Part shown: positions 10,525 to 21,408 of the stretch, in pieces
How positions within the stretch are numbered: position 1 is the stretch's first letter
How the letters are laid out: each line of letters begins with the position of its first letter
Source: Dioszegia crocea
Taxonomy: Eukaryota; Basidiomycota; Tremellomycetes; Tremellales; Bulleribasidiaceae
Direction of reading: 5' to 3'
Assembly: GCA_001600615.1 (NCBI GenBank)
Contig: BCKK01000001.1
Span: forward strand, 2,209,082-2,273,081
DNA length: 64,000 bases
Notes under the pieces: model-generated
Told to the model about the DNA's origin: nothing
The model's database searches: none
Seen by the model: the letters and a program-made list of their open reading frames with translations, nothing else
Program-made: the position numbers and the translations under genes

Positions 10525-12707
10525 CTAAGCCACAACACCCTCCACCCCCTTCAGCAGTTCACCCCAAATACTGGGGTCCAGCCTCAGAAGCTCATCCCAC
10601 ATATCTGGAAAGGGGTCCATTGACGCTGATCCACCCGCTGACAATGCACCCGCCAGATCCGCAAGGCCAGCCTCGGAGCAATTGGCGTCCGAGCCGGGCC
10701 ATGTGGACATCGGGTTCTGAGCTCTCGGTGCAGCTCTCAGATCGAATTGCTGCACGAGACTTTCGAGCCGATCTTGTGCTAGCTGGCCGCACGGCAGTGC
10801 ATTCAGCACCGAGAGCATGTCGAGCACCACAAGGATGTTATTGGCGTACACCTTGATATCGGCATCGTTGTAGGTGTGTGGCTCGATTTCCGCGCTTGTC
10901 CGGGGTGCAGGCGTATGAGCGAGAGCTGGAAGAGGCTCGGGCCAAGAAGGAAGATTTTGGATCTGTCGCTCGGTTTGTAATCTCCCGCCGGGCCTCTGTC
11001 GCGCTTGGACCGCACGCAGAAGCGGGATGGCGAAACATGTGGCCGCGTTGAAGAGGCCACATATGACGAAGGAGGAGCAGAATGGGGCATGGCGGGTTTG
11101 GAGCATGGCACGGACGACGGGTATGCTGTCGCATGATCTCTGAGCATTTATAAGGCATTCGTCGTGGAGGAAACGGTGGAGGGGAGGGCCAATCCGCCCC
11201 GCCGTCAACCAATGACGAGTGATGATGCCCTCCACGCAAGTGGTGGCCGAGTGTAGAAGAAGAGCCCGAGCGGCCCTGTGGCAGGATAGAGGGGAATCGA
11301 GGTCGATGTCATGGACGTGTGGCAGCCTCAAGTGGGCGTTGGGCAATTTGACCAGCCTCCACTCCTGCAACTCCTGCTGCAACTTGGCTGACTGGGCCAG
11401 TGCATCCTCAATGCTCGTTGGCGTATTGATCATGAGTGTTTCAAGCAACCGCTTCACCGGCGGAAGCACGTCGCTGAAGTCCAGGATGAGGTCTCGATAT
11501 ATTTGGCCCATGTCCAGTTCCTCGGTGGATCGGATACGAAAGATGCGGAGGGGAAGATCAGCACAACCAGGCAAGGACAGCCTGATTGGCGATTCGAGCA
11601 GATTTGTTGGTGGGGTAGGACGACAAAGATTCACTCTGAGATTTTTCTGATGAATAGGCGCCATGAGAAGACTCCATCTGTCGTCAGCTCAAGATCTTTG
11701 CGAGTACTTACTTGTGCGAAGCGACAATCTCGCCCAGCACGAGCCTCGCTCGTGCTCTATCTGCCCGATCTAGATCTCGCCAGACTTCGCTGTTCTCGTC
11801 CAGCCAGCCTTGCGCAGCAGCAATCTCCATCGCCCTCCCAAGATAGATCGCGATAATATCATTGCGTCCGAAGTAGACTGAGTAGATGAGGAGCATTTCG
11901 AGCAATTCCAACTCGTCCAGGTTCATCGCGTCGCTGGTAAAGGATTGTGCGGCAGCGAAGAGTTCACAGTGTATTCTGCCAGTGTCGACGGGGAGTCGAT
12001 ACAGCGGTGTCTGATATGGGCCGAGGAAAAGACTGGGGATGGAGAGGGACATGCAGAGGATACCGGCAACAGATGAGGACACGCCGCCGCGCGCAATGGC
12101 TCTTTGCCAGAGAGAGACGATGTCGCTGCATCGACGTAACCAGTCGCACTGAGATCAGCTGGGATATGACCGTACCTACCTCTTGCAGTAGGTATTCCAG
12201 TAAGACCTCGACCACCGCTTTGTCCGGTATCACCGCCAAAACTCTCCTCCAATTTTCCCTCTCCATCGGATCATCGGTCTCTGCTACATCTGCCTCGAGT
12301 TTGTTCTCGAGCGACTCGATATGTGCCTGGATCTGCTTCACAGAATGCTTCATAGCATGTAGATCGGCTGATGAATGTGTTGGTGGAGGAGGTGACTGTC
12401 TGCGCCGTTTTGGGGGCCGGTCAGGGGAATGGACATGTGTGGAGGCTGAACCATGATCCTGCTTGGGAGAGCTGTCAGATCGGCCAGACTGGACGTGGCA
12501 GCTTCCCTCGATCTTGCGCAGGATACATGATGAGCACGGCTGCAAGATCAGCATTCATGGCCCGGAATAAGGAGAAGGGCCGTACGATTGCAGCATCGCA
12601 TTTGATTTTGCGTTTCCGACTGGAGGATCAGCTTTGACTTGTGTGTTCACTGAGCGTAAAACATACCATGGCTCGCAGCTCGTCCTGCTGCGTGCGTCCG
12701 ACATCAT
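10525..12707 (-). CDS. Zn2Cys6 fungal transcription factor
   Basis: A nuclear regulator of about 640 residues. The zinc cluster is split by two introns: CEPCRKRKIKCDAAI joined to PCSSCILRKIEGSCHV. This gives C-x2-C-x6-C-x5-C-x2-C-x8-C, the binuclear cluster with the basic RKRKIKC motif right at the N-terminus. It is followed by a basic stretch (PPKRRRQ), a probable coiled coil (MKHSVKQIQAHIESLENKLE) that would support dimerisation, and a helical middle region with LDELELLEMLLIYSVYFGR and AMEIAAAQGWLDEN, typical of the fungal-specific TF domain. The C-terminus ends WDELLRLDPSIWGELLKGVE, acidic and hydrophobic, an activation-domain-like tail. Target genes are not evident. Neighbouring candidates are the NAD(P)-binding protein (convergent) and the HhH-GPD gene. 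The first of two adjacent ATGs was used. Confidence 0.88.
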
Positions 12708-12901
12708 GCGCTGCTAATGCAAATGGTAAATAGAGTAGACAACCTCGAGATTAGAGGATCAAAGATTCAGGTGGAGGATGGCGATCGCCGCGGAACTCCG
12801 CGGAGCTGTTATGCCTGTTATGGCTGCTTTCGAGCTTCGACTTTGCCCAAGAGGGCATGCTTGGTTGCGTGCAGTCTGTGCATTTGATGTGTCACTCATA
12901 T

Positions 12902-13910
12902 CTATACACCTGCCTTTTCTACAGCATCGTCCAATACCTTCTCAAGATCCAGGCCTATCAGCGTGTCCAACAGCCGCACCAATTTCGCTCGGTCCTCTCC
13001 CACCTGCTCCGCCAAAGCTTCCGCTTCTTGTTCTGCGCCCACCAAACCAAATCGCCTCGCCGCTGTCAAAGCCCTCTCATCGGCATACGGAAACACCTCT
13101 TCCCACTCTCCTTGTACCCTTCTGAGGAAGATGCCAACAACTCCTGGTCCAATCCCCTTGATCTTTGTCAACTCTGCCTTGACCTTCTCCTGAGCTTCGC
13201 TAGTTGACATGCCCTCGAGCTTCTCCTTCAGCCCCTGTAGCGCACTCAGATCATCACCGTCCGCACCTTCTCCGCAAAGCTCCTTAACCCCGTCCACTAC
13301 GTCTCCAAGCTGTCCCGCCGTCTTCTCCTTGTGCTGTGTTCTTGCCTCCCACATGACCTTTCGCCGTCCCTCATATCCCGCCTCATCCAAATCAGCAACG
13401 GTGCGTAATCCGAAGGGCGGGTTGAGGAGAGTTTGGATGGTGCGCAGGCCGAGCCTGTGAGAGAAGGGCTTGCTGAGGAGACATGCGGCAATGAGGTTTT
13501 GAAAAGGGGTGAGCTGGGAGTGGGGGTATCGAAGGATCTCTTTGGTGTCGTCTGGTTGGTCCTTCCCGGCTGATTCGGCAGGCGGTGCCTTTTTGTGAGG
13601 CCCGTCTTCCCAGTCTATCTCGCCATGTCCTTGGGGGATCTCCGGGTTCGCCATGTCATACGCTTCATCGCTGAGCAGCCAGTCGAGGGGAGAAGTCTTT
13701 TTTGCGGCTTTGGGTGTGGGCTCGGAGTCTGGCAATATCAGCTTGTGTTGGGCTGGACGTGACGGTCCTCATACCATCTTTCACATCTCGGTCGCCAGAG
13801 TCGATGGGCGATCCTTCGTCCCCCTTCCCTTCACCTCCAGACGGACTTGCGCGTTTCCGCTTCTCTCCTGCTGCTGTCGTCGCCTTTGCTGAGGCCCTGG
13901 TTGCAGGCAT
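12902..13910 (-). CDS. HhH-GPD superfamily protein (DNA glycosylase-like)
   Basis: Two exons, about 320 residues; the intron of about 46 nt follows DRDVKD. The basic N-terminus (ASAKATTAAGEKRKRAS) suits nuclear targeting. The core shows SQLTPFQNLIAACLLSKPFSH, where endonuclease III enzymes have the first helices, and TKIKGIGPGVVGIFLRRVQ, a helix-hairpin-helix with the G-I-G-P-G hairpin. This is followed by VFPYADERALTAARRFGL, where the GPD motif's aspartate (ADERALTAARRFGL) sits. No 4Fe-4S cysteine cluster follows, and the lysine that bifunctional EndoIII enzymes carry after the hairpin is not evident. I infer a DNA-binding or monofunctional base-excision protein. It belongs to a fungal HhH-GPD group of unassigned substrate. 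Ends KVLDDAVEKAGV. Confidence 0.75.
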
Positions 13911-14684
13911 TTGTCAATATTTGCGGGATAATTAGTTCTGGTAAGGGATGTATGATTCAGTAGGTTTCAATCGGAATCGATTCTGGGGACAAGGCTGTGA
14001 CGTCACTGAGAATGGGGTAGATCAGCCGCGTTACACGTTACGTTTCATCACGATGTGAGCAAGTCACCAAGTCGATAGACTGATAGTACACAGTGCACAG
14101 TAGGCTATCGTCCACGGGCGGAGGGCTACTCAAATCAATTTAATCAAAGGCGGCTGGTGGAGCTGGTGGAGGCAGTCTGCACGTATCATAGCAGTATGGT
14201 GCACGTTCGAAACTTGCACGCGCGCGTTGGCTCTGTAAGTCGGCGGCTAAATCGTGTTCTTCGCGCCGGCCGCTCTTATACAGTCATGCACGAGGAGGTA
14301 CAGACGCTCCACTCACATGAGCTGACATGAGTTGGCCTTTAGCTTGCGAGTATTAATAGACATCCTTTGAGGATGCTTGGTATGAAGGAAGGTCTAAATG
14401 TTGGCGTGAAACGAACGTGCAGAAGAAGATGAAACGTGTATGCAATTCAGCCAATCAGAAAGGACTGTTCCAATGCCGGCATCGACGATCCTTGTGGTTT
14501 CGTGCCTTGATGCCAAGATTTCGGGAACCGGGAATAGATCTCTACAAAGCGCGCGAGAAAAGTTGAATGCGCCGGCTTGCCCGGAGCCATAGGCTGGGTT
14601 TCCTGTATAAGGAGAGAGGCAGTCAGAGACTTTTCGATCCAACCATCACTCATCCCCTCCTATCCCTCCCCAGCTCCTTCCAAA
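13911..14684. promoter_or_regulatory. PHO89: Divergent promoter of the HhH-GPD gene and PHO89
   Basis: A 774-bp divergent promoter. It holds four CACGTT sites (14034-14039, 14202-14207 and, inverted, 14414-14419 and 14433-14438), which match the CACGTK consensus of Pho4-type bHLH activators. A perfect TGACGTCA palindrome at 13998-14005 lies 88 bp before the HhH-GPD start. TATAAGG at 14606-14612 sits 79 bp before the PHO89 ATG and may be its TATA element. Confidence 0.6.
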
Positions 14685-16889
14685 ATGGCGCTCGACCAAT
14701 ACACCTACGTTTTTGCCATCGGTACCTTCTTCGCTCTCCTTGACGCCTACAACAACGGTGCCAGTGAGTCTACCCATCTCCCTGAAGATAGACCCAAGCT
14801 GACATTTTCCAGACGATGTTGCCAACGCTTGGGCCACCAGTGTCTCTTCACGATCACTCAGCTACCGTCAAGCTATGATCTTCGGTACCATCTTCGAGAT
14901 GCTCGGTGCCATCACCGTCGGAGCCCGTACCGCCGACACCATTAAAAACGGTATCATCCCCAACGGCGCTTTCCGCAACGACGCCGGTGTCCAGATGCTT
15001 GCCTTCACCTGTGCCCTTGCTGGTGCCTCCACCTGGGTCATGTGGTGCACCCGTCACTCTGCCCACGTCTCCTCCACCTACTCCCTCGTCTCAGCCGTCG
15101 CCGGTGTCGGAATTGCCACCGCCGGTGCCCGCAATGTCCAGTGGGGCTGGAACGATGGAAAGGGTCTCGGTGCCATCTTCGCCGGTCTCGGTATGGCCCC
15201 CACCATCGCCGCCGGCTTTGGTGCTGCCATCTTCATGCTCATCAAAGTCGTCGTTCACATGCGCGCCGACCCCATCCCCTGGGCCATCTGGACCTCCCCC
15301 TTCTTCTTCCTCATCGCCGGTACCATCTGCACCCTCTCCATCGTCTACAAGGGCTCCCCCAACCTCGGTCTTAACAAGAAGCCCGCCGAGTTCGTCGTCG
15401 GTGTCGTCCTCGGTACCGGCGGCGGTGTCGCCCTCCTCGCTGCCCTCTTCTTCGTCCCCTACGTCCACGCCGTCGTCGTGAAGAAGGACCACACACTTCG
15501 TTGGTACCAATTCATCTACGGACCCCTCCTCTTCCTCCGCCCCGCCCCCGAAGGCGCCAACGAGTCCATCGTCCCCAACTACGCCGTCATCCAGCACGAT
15601 GCCGACTTGGATGTCGAGGAAACCCCTGCCGAGAAGAACCTCCCTGTCCTTCGTTCATCTTCCAGTGGCGAGGGTGAGACCCCCATGTACGAGAAGGACG
15701 TCCACGGTCACCAAGCCCCCTCATCATCCCACCCCCACGGCTCTGCTGGTCTCTCCGCACTCGACTCCCCTCAGCTCAACTACCAGCAGCTCATGGCTCA
15801 GGGTGAGGAGCGTTTCCACGCCAAACTCCGTAAAAACAAGGGCCCCATCGGTTGGGCTATGCGCACCCTGCACGAAAACCCCATGGGCCCCGGTGCTATC
15901 TACGAGACCCACAACATTAAGGTCATCTTCAAACGGCTCCCCGCTCAGATCGCCTGCGTCTTCCTCTACGGTCTCCACTACGATATCCACGCTGCTCAGG
16001 CTGGTGTTCATGGCACACCCGAAGGTGACCGTATGGAGCGCGTCTACGCCCACGCCAAGAAGTACCCCAACGAAGTCGAGCACCTTTACTCCTTCGTTCA
16101 GATCTTAACTGCTTGCACCGCATCTTTCGCTCACGGCGCCAACGACATCGGAAACTCGGTCGGTCCTTGGGCGGTCATCTACGCCGCCTGGTCCACTGGC
16201 AGCGCTCAGGCAGCTAAGGCTGAGGTGCCTATTTGGCAACTTGCTGTCTTGTCCGCTACCATCTCGCTTGGTCTTATCACCTACGGGTACAACATCGTAC
16301 GTGCCATCGACTAGTCTAGAAGCTTTGACAATAGCTGACATAAGCAGATGAAAGGTTAGTCATCCATCCTTTATCCGATTTTTTCCCTCTCCACTCCCTC
16401 TAGATTGTTCCTATGCTTCTACAGATGATTACAGACACTGACAAGAGCAGTTATGGGTAATAAAATCACTATGCACTCACCCAGGTTCGTGGCAGTGATC
16501 TAGAAGCGATTGCGCAGCATGCTGACATCACAGTCGAGGTTGTTCGATGGAAATGGGAGCCGCCATCACCGTCCTAGTCTTCTCGCAGTACTCTCTCCCC
16601 GTCTCGACCTCCATGTGCATCACCGGTGCCACTGTCGGTGTCGGTCTCTGCAACGGTACCCTGAAGGCTGTCAATTTCCACCGAGTCGGTCTCTTGATGG
16701 TGAGTCTACTTCCAGTTGCAAGTTGGTCAAAGCTGATGTGTTTCAGATTTCATGGATTGGTTCGTCTCCTTCTGATGCTTCTTGTGTATTATATGCTGAC
16801 CCACTACAGCTACCATCCCCATCTGTGGAACCATCGCCGGTGTGCTCATGGGCATCATCCTCAACGCACCCCACTTCCCTGGAACATAG
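14685..16889 (+). CDS. PHO89: PHO89-type sodium/phosphate symporter
   Basis: Plasma-membrane phosphate uptake (PiT/SLC20 family). About 640 residues. The two family signatures are present: NNGANDVANAWATSVSS (across intron 1) near residue 25 and HGANDIGNSVGPWAV in the second half. Membrane segments include YVFAIGTFFALLDAY, MLAFTCALAGASTWVM, FVVGVVLGTGGGVALLAALFF, LAVLSATISLGLITYGYNI and the last GTIAGVLMGIILNAP. A long hydrophilic central loop (about residues 250-400, with HGHQAPSSSHPHGS) separates the halves, as in fungal Pho89. The 3' part uses very small exons: MK-V, MGNKITMHSP, then SRGCSMEMGAAITV, each with clean GT..AG borders and CTGAC branch sites. Strong C-ending codon bias suggests high expression. 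Upstream CACGTT sites suggest Pho4 control. Confidence 0.95.
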
Positions 16890-17253
16890 AGATAGAGTGA
16901 GAAGTAGAAGAGTAATATTAGATTTTGGTGCCTTATGTAATTTACGTTATTCATGCGTTTCAGCCTCGTCACGTGATGTTTATCTGTTTGAGACTTCTCG
17001 AGGTCAACCGTGGGAAAGTCTTTTGACCCTTGTTGACATGGATCTCTCTCTGCTGTGTTTAGCTGTGTAAGAGAGCATCACGCCCAACAATCAACGGCCG
17101 CAGAGCACTACTAGCCCTCTCTATTCACAGTCTGCGCATACCAGCCATAATCGCCGCGGGCATCTGACTTACGACTTATCCGCTCCCCTCGCGCACAACG
17201 CGTCCTCGTCCCTCTCCGACGCGTCCAACCGCGATCTTTAAGCCATCAAGACC
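16890..17253 (+). promoter_or_regulatory. PHO89 3' end and promoter of the Munc13/C2 gene
   Basis: The 364 bp contain the PHO89 3' untranslated region (AT-rich, AAGAGTAATATTAG) and, at the right, a C-rich run CCCCTCGCGCACAACGCGTCC before the next start. I saw no further gene. Confidence 0.4.
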
Positions 17254-20200
17254 ATGTCTCGTACGTCTACTTGCGGCGCGTTAGCTTACATTCAGTCCAT
17301 CCTGTACGGCCCCCTCAGAACCGACAGCTATCGTCCGCATCGACAGGCTCATCTTTTTCGTCTCCGGACAGCCACCTACTCACTCCGGCCTATATTCACG
17401 AATCCTCGGGCAATGCCCCATCGTTCAATCACAATAAGCCGAAAGATAGTCCATCAGCGTCTTCAATCAACTACGGATCGGAATATGATGTAGGGGAGAT
17501 CAAGGGTTTGAGTGCCGCAGAGCAAACGGCTTACATTTACGCTCTACGTGTCGCGTAAGTCCAGCCGTCCGCTTATCTTATCGCGTGCCTGAGAGGCTTG
17601 GCGTCTTGGTCTAAGACTGACTTGTCTAGCGCTCTTCATAGCCACCTCCACCCTGTGAGACACGCACCATCTCCTCTTCCCTCCCCTATCGTCACAGCAC
17701 CTCCAAACGTCCAGCGCAAATCATTCTCCTTTCGCAAAGCCTCTCCGCCAACCAGCCCCATCTCATCTCCTCCTATTCCTCAACTGCCTGGATTCGTATC
17801 GACTTCTTCTGGAGAGCTTAAACTCCCCAAGGAGTATCTTATCGAACTATGGGGGCTGTTAGCCACCGAGCCGGGAGATGCGGCTTTTTCGCAAGCCAAA
17901 AGGACATTCTTGGGCGGTATCAAGAAGGGGAGTCGTAATGAGCGCGGGGGAAATCTGAGAGATGTTGGCGTGCTGCTTGAGAGTGAGTTTGTGACTTTAC
18001 ACCGTGCTTACGCCAGCGTTCCTCTCTTGTATTCCGCCTCAAATTCCAGCCCACACACATCAAACCCACTTCCTTCATCTTCTGTCAACCTCGCTGCCTA
18101 CGAGTGCACACTTCTCAAGCTCCGCTCGACCTCAATCTGAGAAGGACAGGGAGCTACTACGCCGCTTACGCCGAGAGGTCGCCGGATATATACTGGAGCA
18201 GCCAATTCCGACGGAGCAATTGGCTTCGCCTGGACCTCAATTTGGGTCGACCGCGGGATCGGCGGGACGGCCCACTGCATTGCCTGTCAAAGCTGGGCTG
18301 AGCGATATGGAGGAGACAGTGGGACTAGTCTTTGGTATGGGGAGGGATATACTCAAAAGGGATCTGGAGGATATCAAGGAACATGGCAGCATGGACGACG
18401 TGAGTACTGAGGTGGATCGACCATTGACAGGGCTAACTCTCAGCTCTACATCGAGCACCTACAATCTACTCTGGCGCAACTCTCCGCCCTACCCACCCAG
18501 ACCTCCACGCAGAAAACTCGACATGCCGAGTTGAGTCGTGAAGTGTCCACACTGCTCAACCATCACCCTCATCTAGCAGCTTCAGCAGCCCCTAGCTCCA
18601 CCTCGAACACATTCTTTACTCCTTCCCACAAATTGGAGGTCTACTCTACCCTCTGTAATAAAGCAGAAGAGAACGTCACCCTGCAGCGCCGAGCCCACGC
18701 GCTCGTCGATGAGTGCGTCAAGGTATGGTCGGTACCGGGCGAGGCTGAGAGGGAAAAAGAAGTTGAGGGATTGATCATCGCTTGGACGAGAAGTGTCGGG
18801 ACGTCGTCGAAGGTAGAGCGAGCTTGGGGCCAGATGCTGGAGGAGGGAGTTGCGGATTTATGTGCTGGCAACGAATCTCCAAGGCTAGGTGTGGGGATGG
18901 ACCAGCTTCTTACCGCCTTACTCGGACTGCTTGGGAAAGCCACAGCGAGCATGATGGGTGACGACAGTCAGGGCAATTCCAAAGCCAAGAAGGTGAAGGC
19001 CCCACCCATATCGCTTCTGTCTCTTCTGCTCAGTGGAGATGGTGTCTTCCTACGACAAGCGAAGACCGCTCAACGACTGGAGGATATCGGAGACGAGCTC
19101 AAGGGGGCGGCGGTGGGAGAGTACGTTCAGACAGTTGAGTGGTTGATGGGCGGAGTGGGCTCGGATATAGATGGCAGCGAGCAAGTGAAAGGGTTCGTAG
19201 AGGTTGCTGAGAGGATCGAGCGGGTGATACTGGACATCCAGACCAAGTGGGGAGATGGTCTTGGCGAGTGAGTCATGTATGTGGGCAAGCTGACAGTAGG
19301 GCTTTTAACCCTGCCGCTATCGTCCTGTCGAAACAACTCCCTTTATTCTTTGCGGAGCTGCAGATGATGGATCCAAAGGGGACGATCGGATCGGATAGGG
19401 TGTTCGCTCTGTACGAAATTACCGGCAGACTTGCAGCCATGTGGGACGAGCTGTGTCCGGGGTGAGTTTGAAGACATTCTTAACTGATGATCAGCATCGA
19501 CCACGGATTTGAACTTGACTCCTTCTTTGAGCCGTACGTTGTGGCATGGCTGAAAGAGACCGAAGTCAGCAAGGCTCATGAATGGGTCTCGCGAGCGGTT
19601 GCCATGGATAAAGTAAGTCTTGGCGTGGCAGTGCTGACTTCGCAGTGGACACCTGAGAACGACCAATACTATAGTCAATCTGTTGTCGACCTCTTCGACT
19701 TCATTCAACAATCTTTGCGGGTGGTGCTGCAGGATCTACCTCTCAGTCCGCATAAGCGAGCGCTGTATCTAACGGACATATCCAAGGTGAGACTACTTTC
19801 GGGTTGGTGCTGATTCAGACCGCTTCGCTGGCTGTAACGCAATACGCTAGCACTCTCCAGGCTCTCTTCCAGGTCGATATGAATCCTCCCAAATCACCTA
19901 ATCTTGCGGGAGAGTTAGGCAACAAGCTCAACGACAAGATTGGCGGAAAGGCTGGGAGTTGGCTAGCAAAGGGGCAGCAAGCGATGAAGGGAATGGAACG
20001 CAAAAAGGTGGAGGGCTTTGTAATTCCATCTACAGTAAGTCCCTCACCTTTGTCAGAGCTGATCGTAGGCCATGGTCAAGCTTTCCAACATTGGCGCAGC
20101 GTCAAGATCGCTAGATGACCTGACCGTTGCCATCAAACCGGACGAGACTAGTCGACTCGCAAGGACTATCCGAGGTGATACGGCTTCTTCTTATCCTTTT

Positions 20201-21408
20201 GTGGTCACTATCAGTCGAGGACAAAACCTACTCGGGAAGAGTCAGAGCAAGGCAGCAGACGCATTCTGTGTCGCTACCGATATCCAGACTGGAGAGAGGT
20301 TGATCAAATCGCGGACGATTCTTGGTGCTGAGGATCCTCGATGGTGAGTCGACCATTTGCTGTGCTAATTGTGTAGGGATCAGTCTTTCGACATCGTTGT
20401 CACCAGCGTCAAGAGTCTCGAGATATCAGTCTATGATCGCTCACTCGTTGGCAAGCACGATCTCATCGGGACAACGACGGTCAAGCTCGACCCGAAAGTA
20501 TGGGGGACAATCTCCACTCGGGATGTGCAGATTCCTCTCCAGCCCCGCGGACATCTCCATCTGCGCATCAGTATGGAGGGTGCCGCGATGCAGAACAATA
20601 TCCGGGCGAACTTGGCAGGGGCGACTCGAACGCTGGAGCGGAATGAAGGTGATATGATTGGCGACGTAGTGGAAAGAATGATGGATTTCATTCGAGATCA
20701 GCTCGGCGTCAAGGCTCTGGCGGAGATGACGAAAGTGAAGGATAAGAAGAAGGGGAAGGTGTATATAGGCGAGGCAGAGTTGGAAGCAAGTCTGAGCGGA
20801 GTGTTTGACTATCTCAACATCAATGTGAGTCCAATGTTGATTACGCTGATTTCAGTTTGGAACTTTCTCGTCTACTCTCATTCAATCCACCCGCCTCAAC
20901 CTCCAACTCAAACTCTGGAACCGTATTCTGGAACACTTCACCTCCCTCCTCATTCCCCCTCTATCAGACCGGCCATCTACCGCGCCCCCAACACCCCCAG
21001 ATCAAGTCGAAATTGTGCTCAAGTGGCTGCCGCTTCTGAAGACATTCTTCAATGCCCGCGAAGGAGCGACAGAGCACGGCGTCAAGCTTACGATGCTTCA
21101 TGCGGGCGTATACAAGGACATGATGATGGTGGGGCAGTACCTGGATCTTCCCACTCCGGCGTTGAAGGAGAGGGCAGGCGCTGCGGTCAAGGGGGTGGCG
21201 GCGAGAGGAAGGGGTTCGGCGGATGATGCCACAGGTCAGGCAGAAGGTGAGAGGATGGCGGAAGTCCTTCTTAGGATTGTCAGAACGAGGTGAGTAGGGC
21301 AGTATCCACCATGCTGATAATTACAGGCCGGATGTTGCGGAATTCCTCACTCAGCAAGTCGGAGCTTTGTCAAAGGCGAGAATGGACAGGCACGTCGGGA
21401 TACTATAG
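17254..21408 (+). CDS. Munc13-homology/C2-domain protein (Git1-like)
   Basis: A large protein of roughly 1180 residues in about 14 exons. A 7-nt first exon (ATG TCT C) splices to SLHPVRPPQNRQ. The N-terminus is Ser/Pro-rich; a helical MUN-like region follows (FELDSFFEPYVVAWLKETEV, WVSRAVAMDKWTPENDQYYS, VVDLFDFIQQSLRVVLQDL: the Munc13-homology 1 block). Then a C2 domain (SYPFVVTISRGQNLLGKSQS, KAADAFCVATD, RTILGAEDPRWDQSFDI, LEISVYDRSLVGKHDLIGTT) and a Munc13-homology 2 block (LNLQLKLWNRILEHFTSLLIPPL, WLPLLKTFFNA). This order (MHD1-C2-MHD2) is that of fungal Munc13-like proteins, including S. pombe Git1, which acts in glucose/cAMP signalling; animal relatives prime vesicles. Which role applies here is not decidable. 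Intron 3 (after LLE) uses an acceptor 68 nt downstream rather than a nearer AG, because only that keeps the frame. Confidence 0.85.

Noticed and set aside
11219..11856. Plus-strand frames opposite the Zn2Cys6 gene
   Set aside because: The zinc cluster, coiled coil and long continuous minus frames make the minus-strand gene the real one.
15091..15597. Long open frame antisense to PHO89, rich in Gly/Glu/Asp
   Set aside because: It mirrors the C-ending codon bias of PHO89, whose exons, motifs and splice sites are clear. No domain or splice signal supports it.
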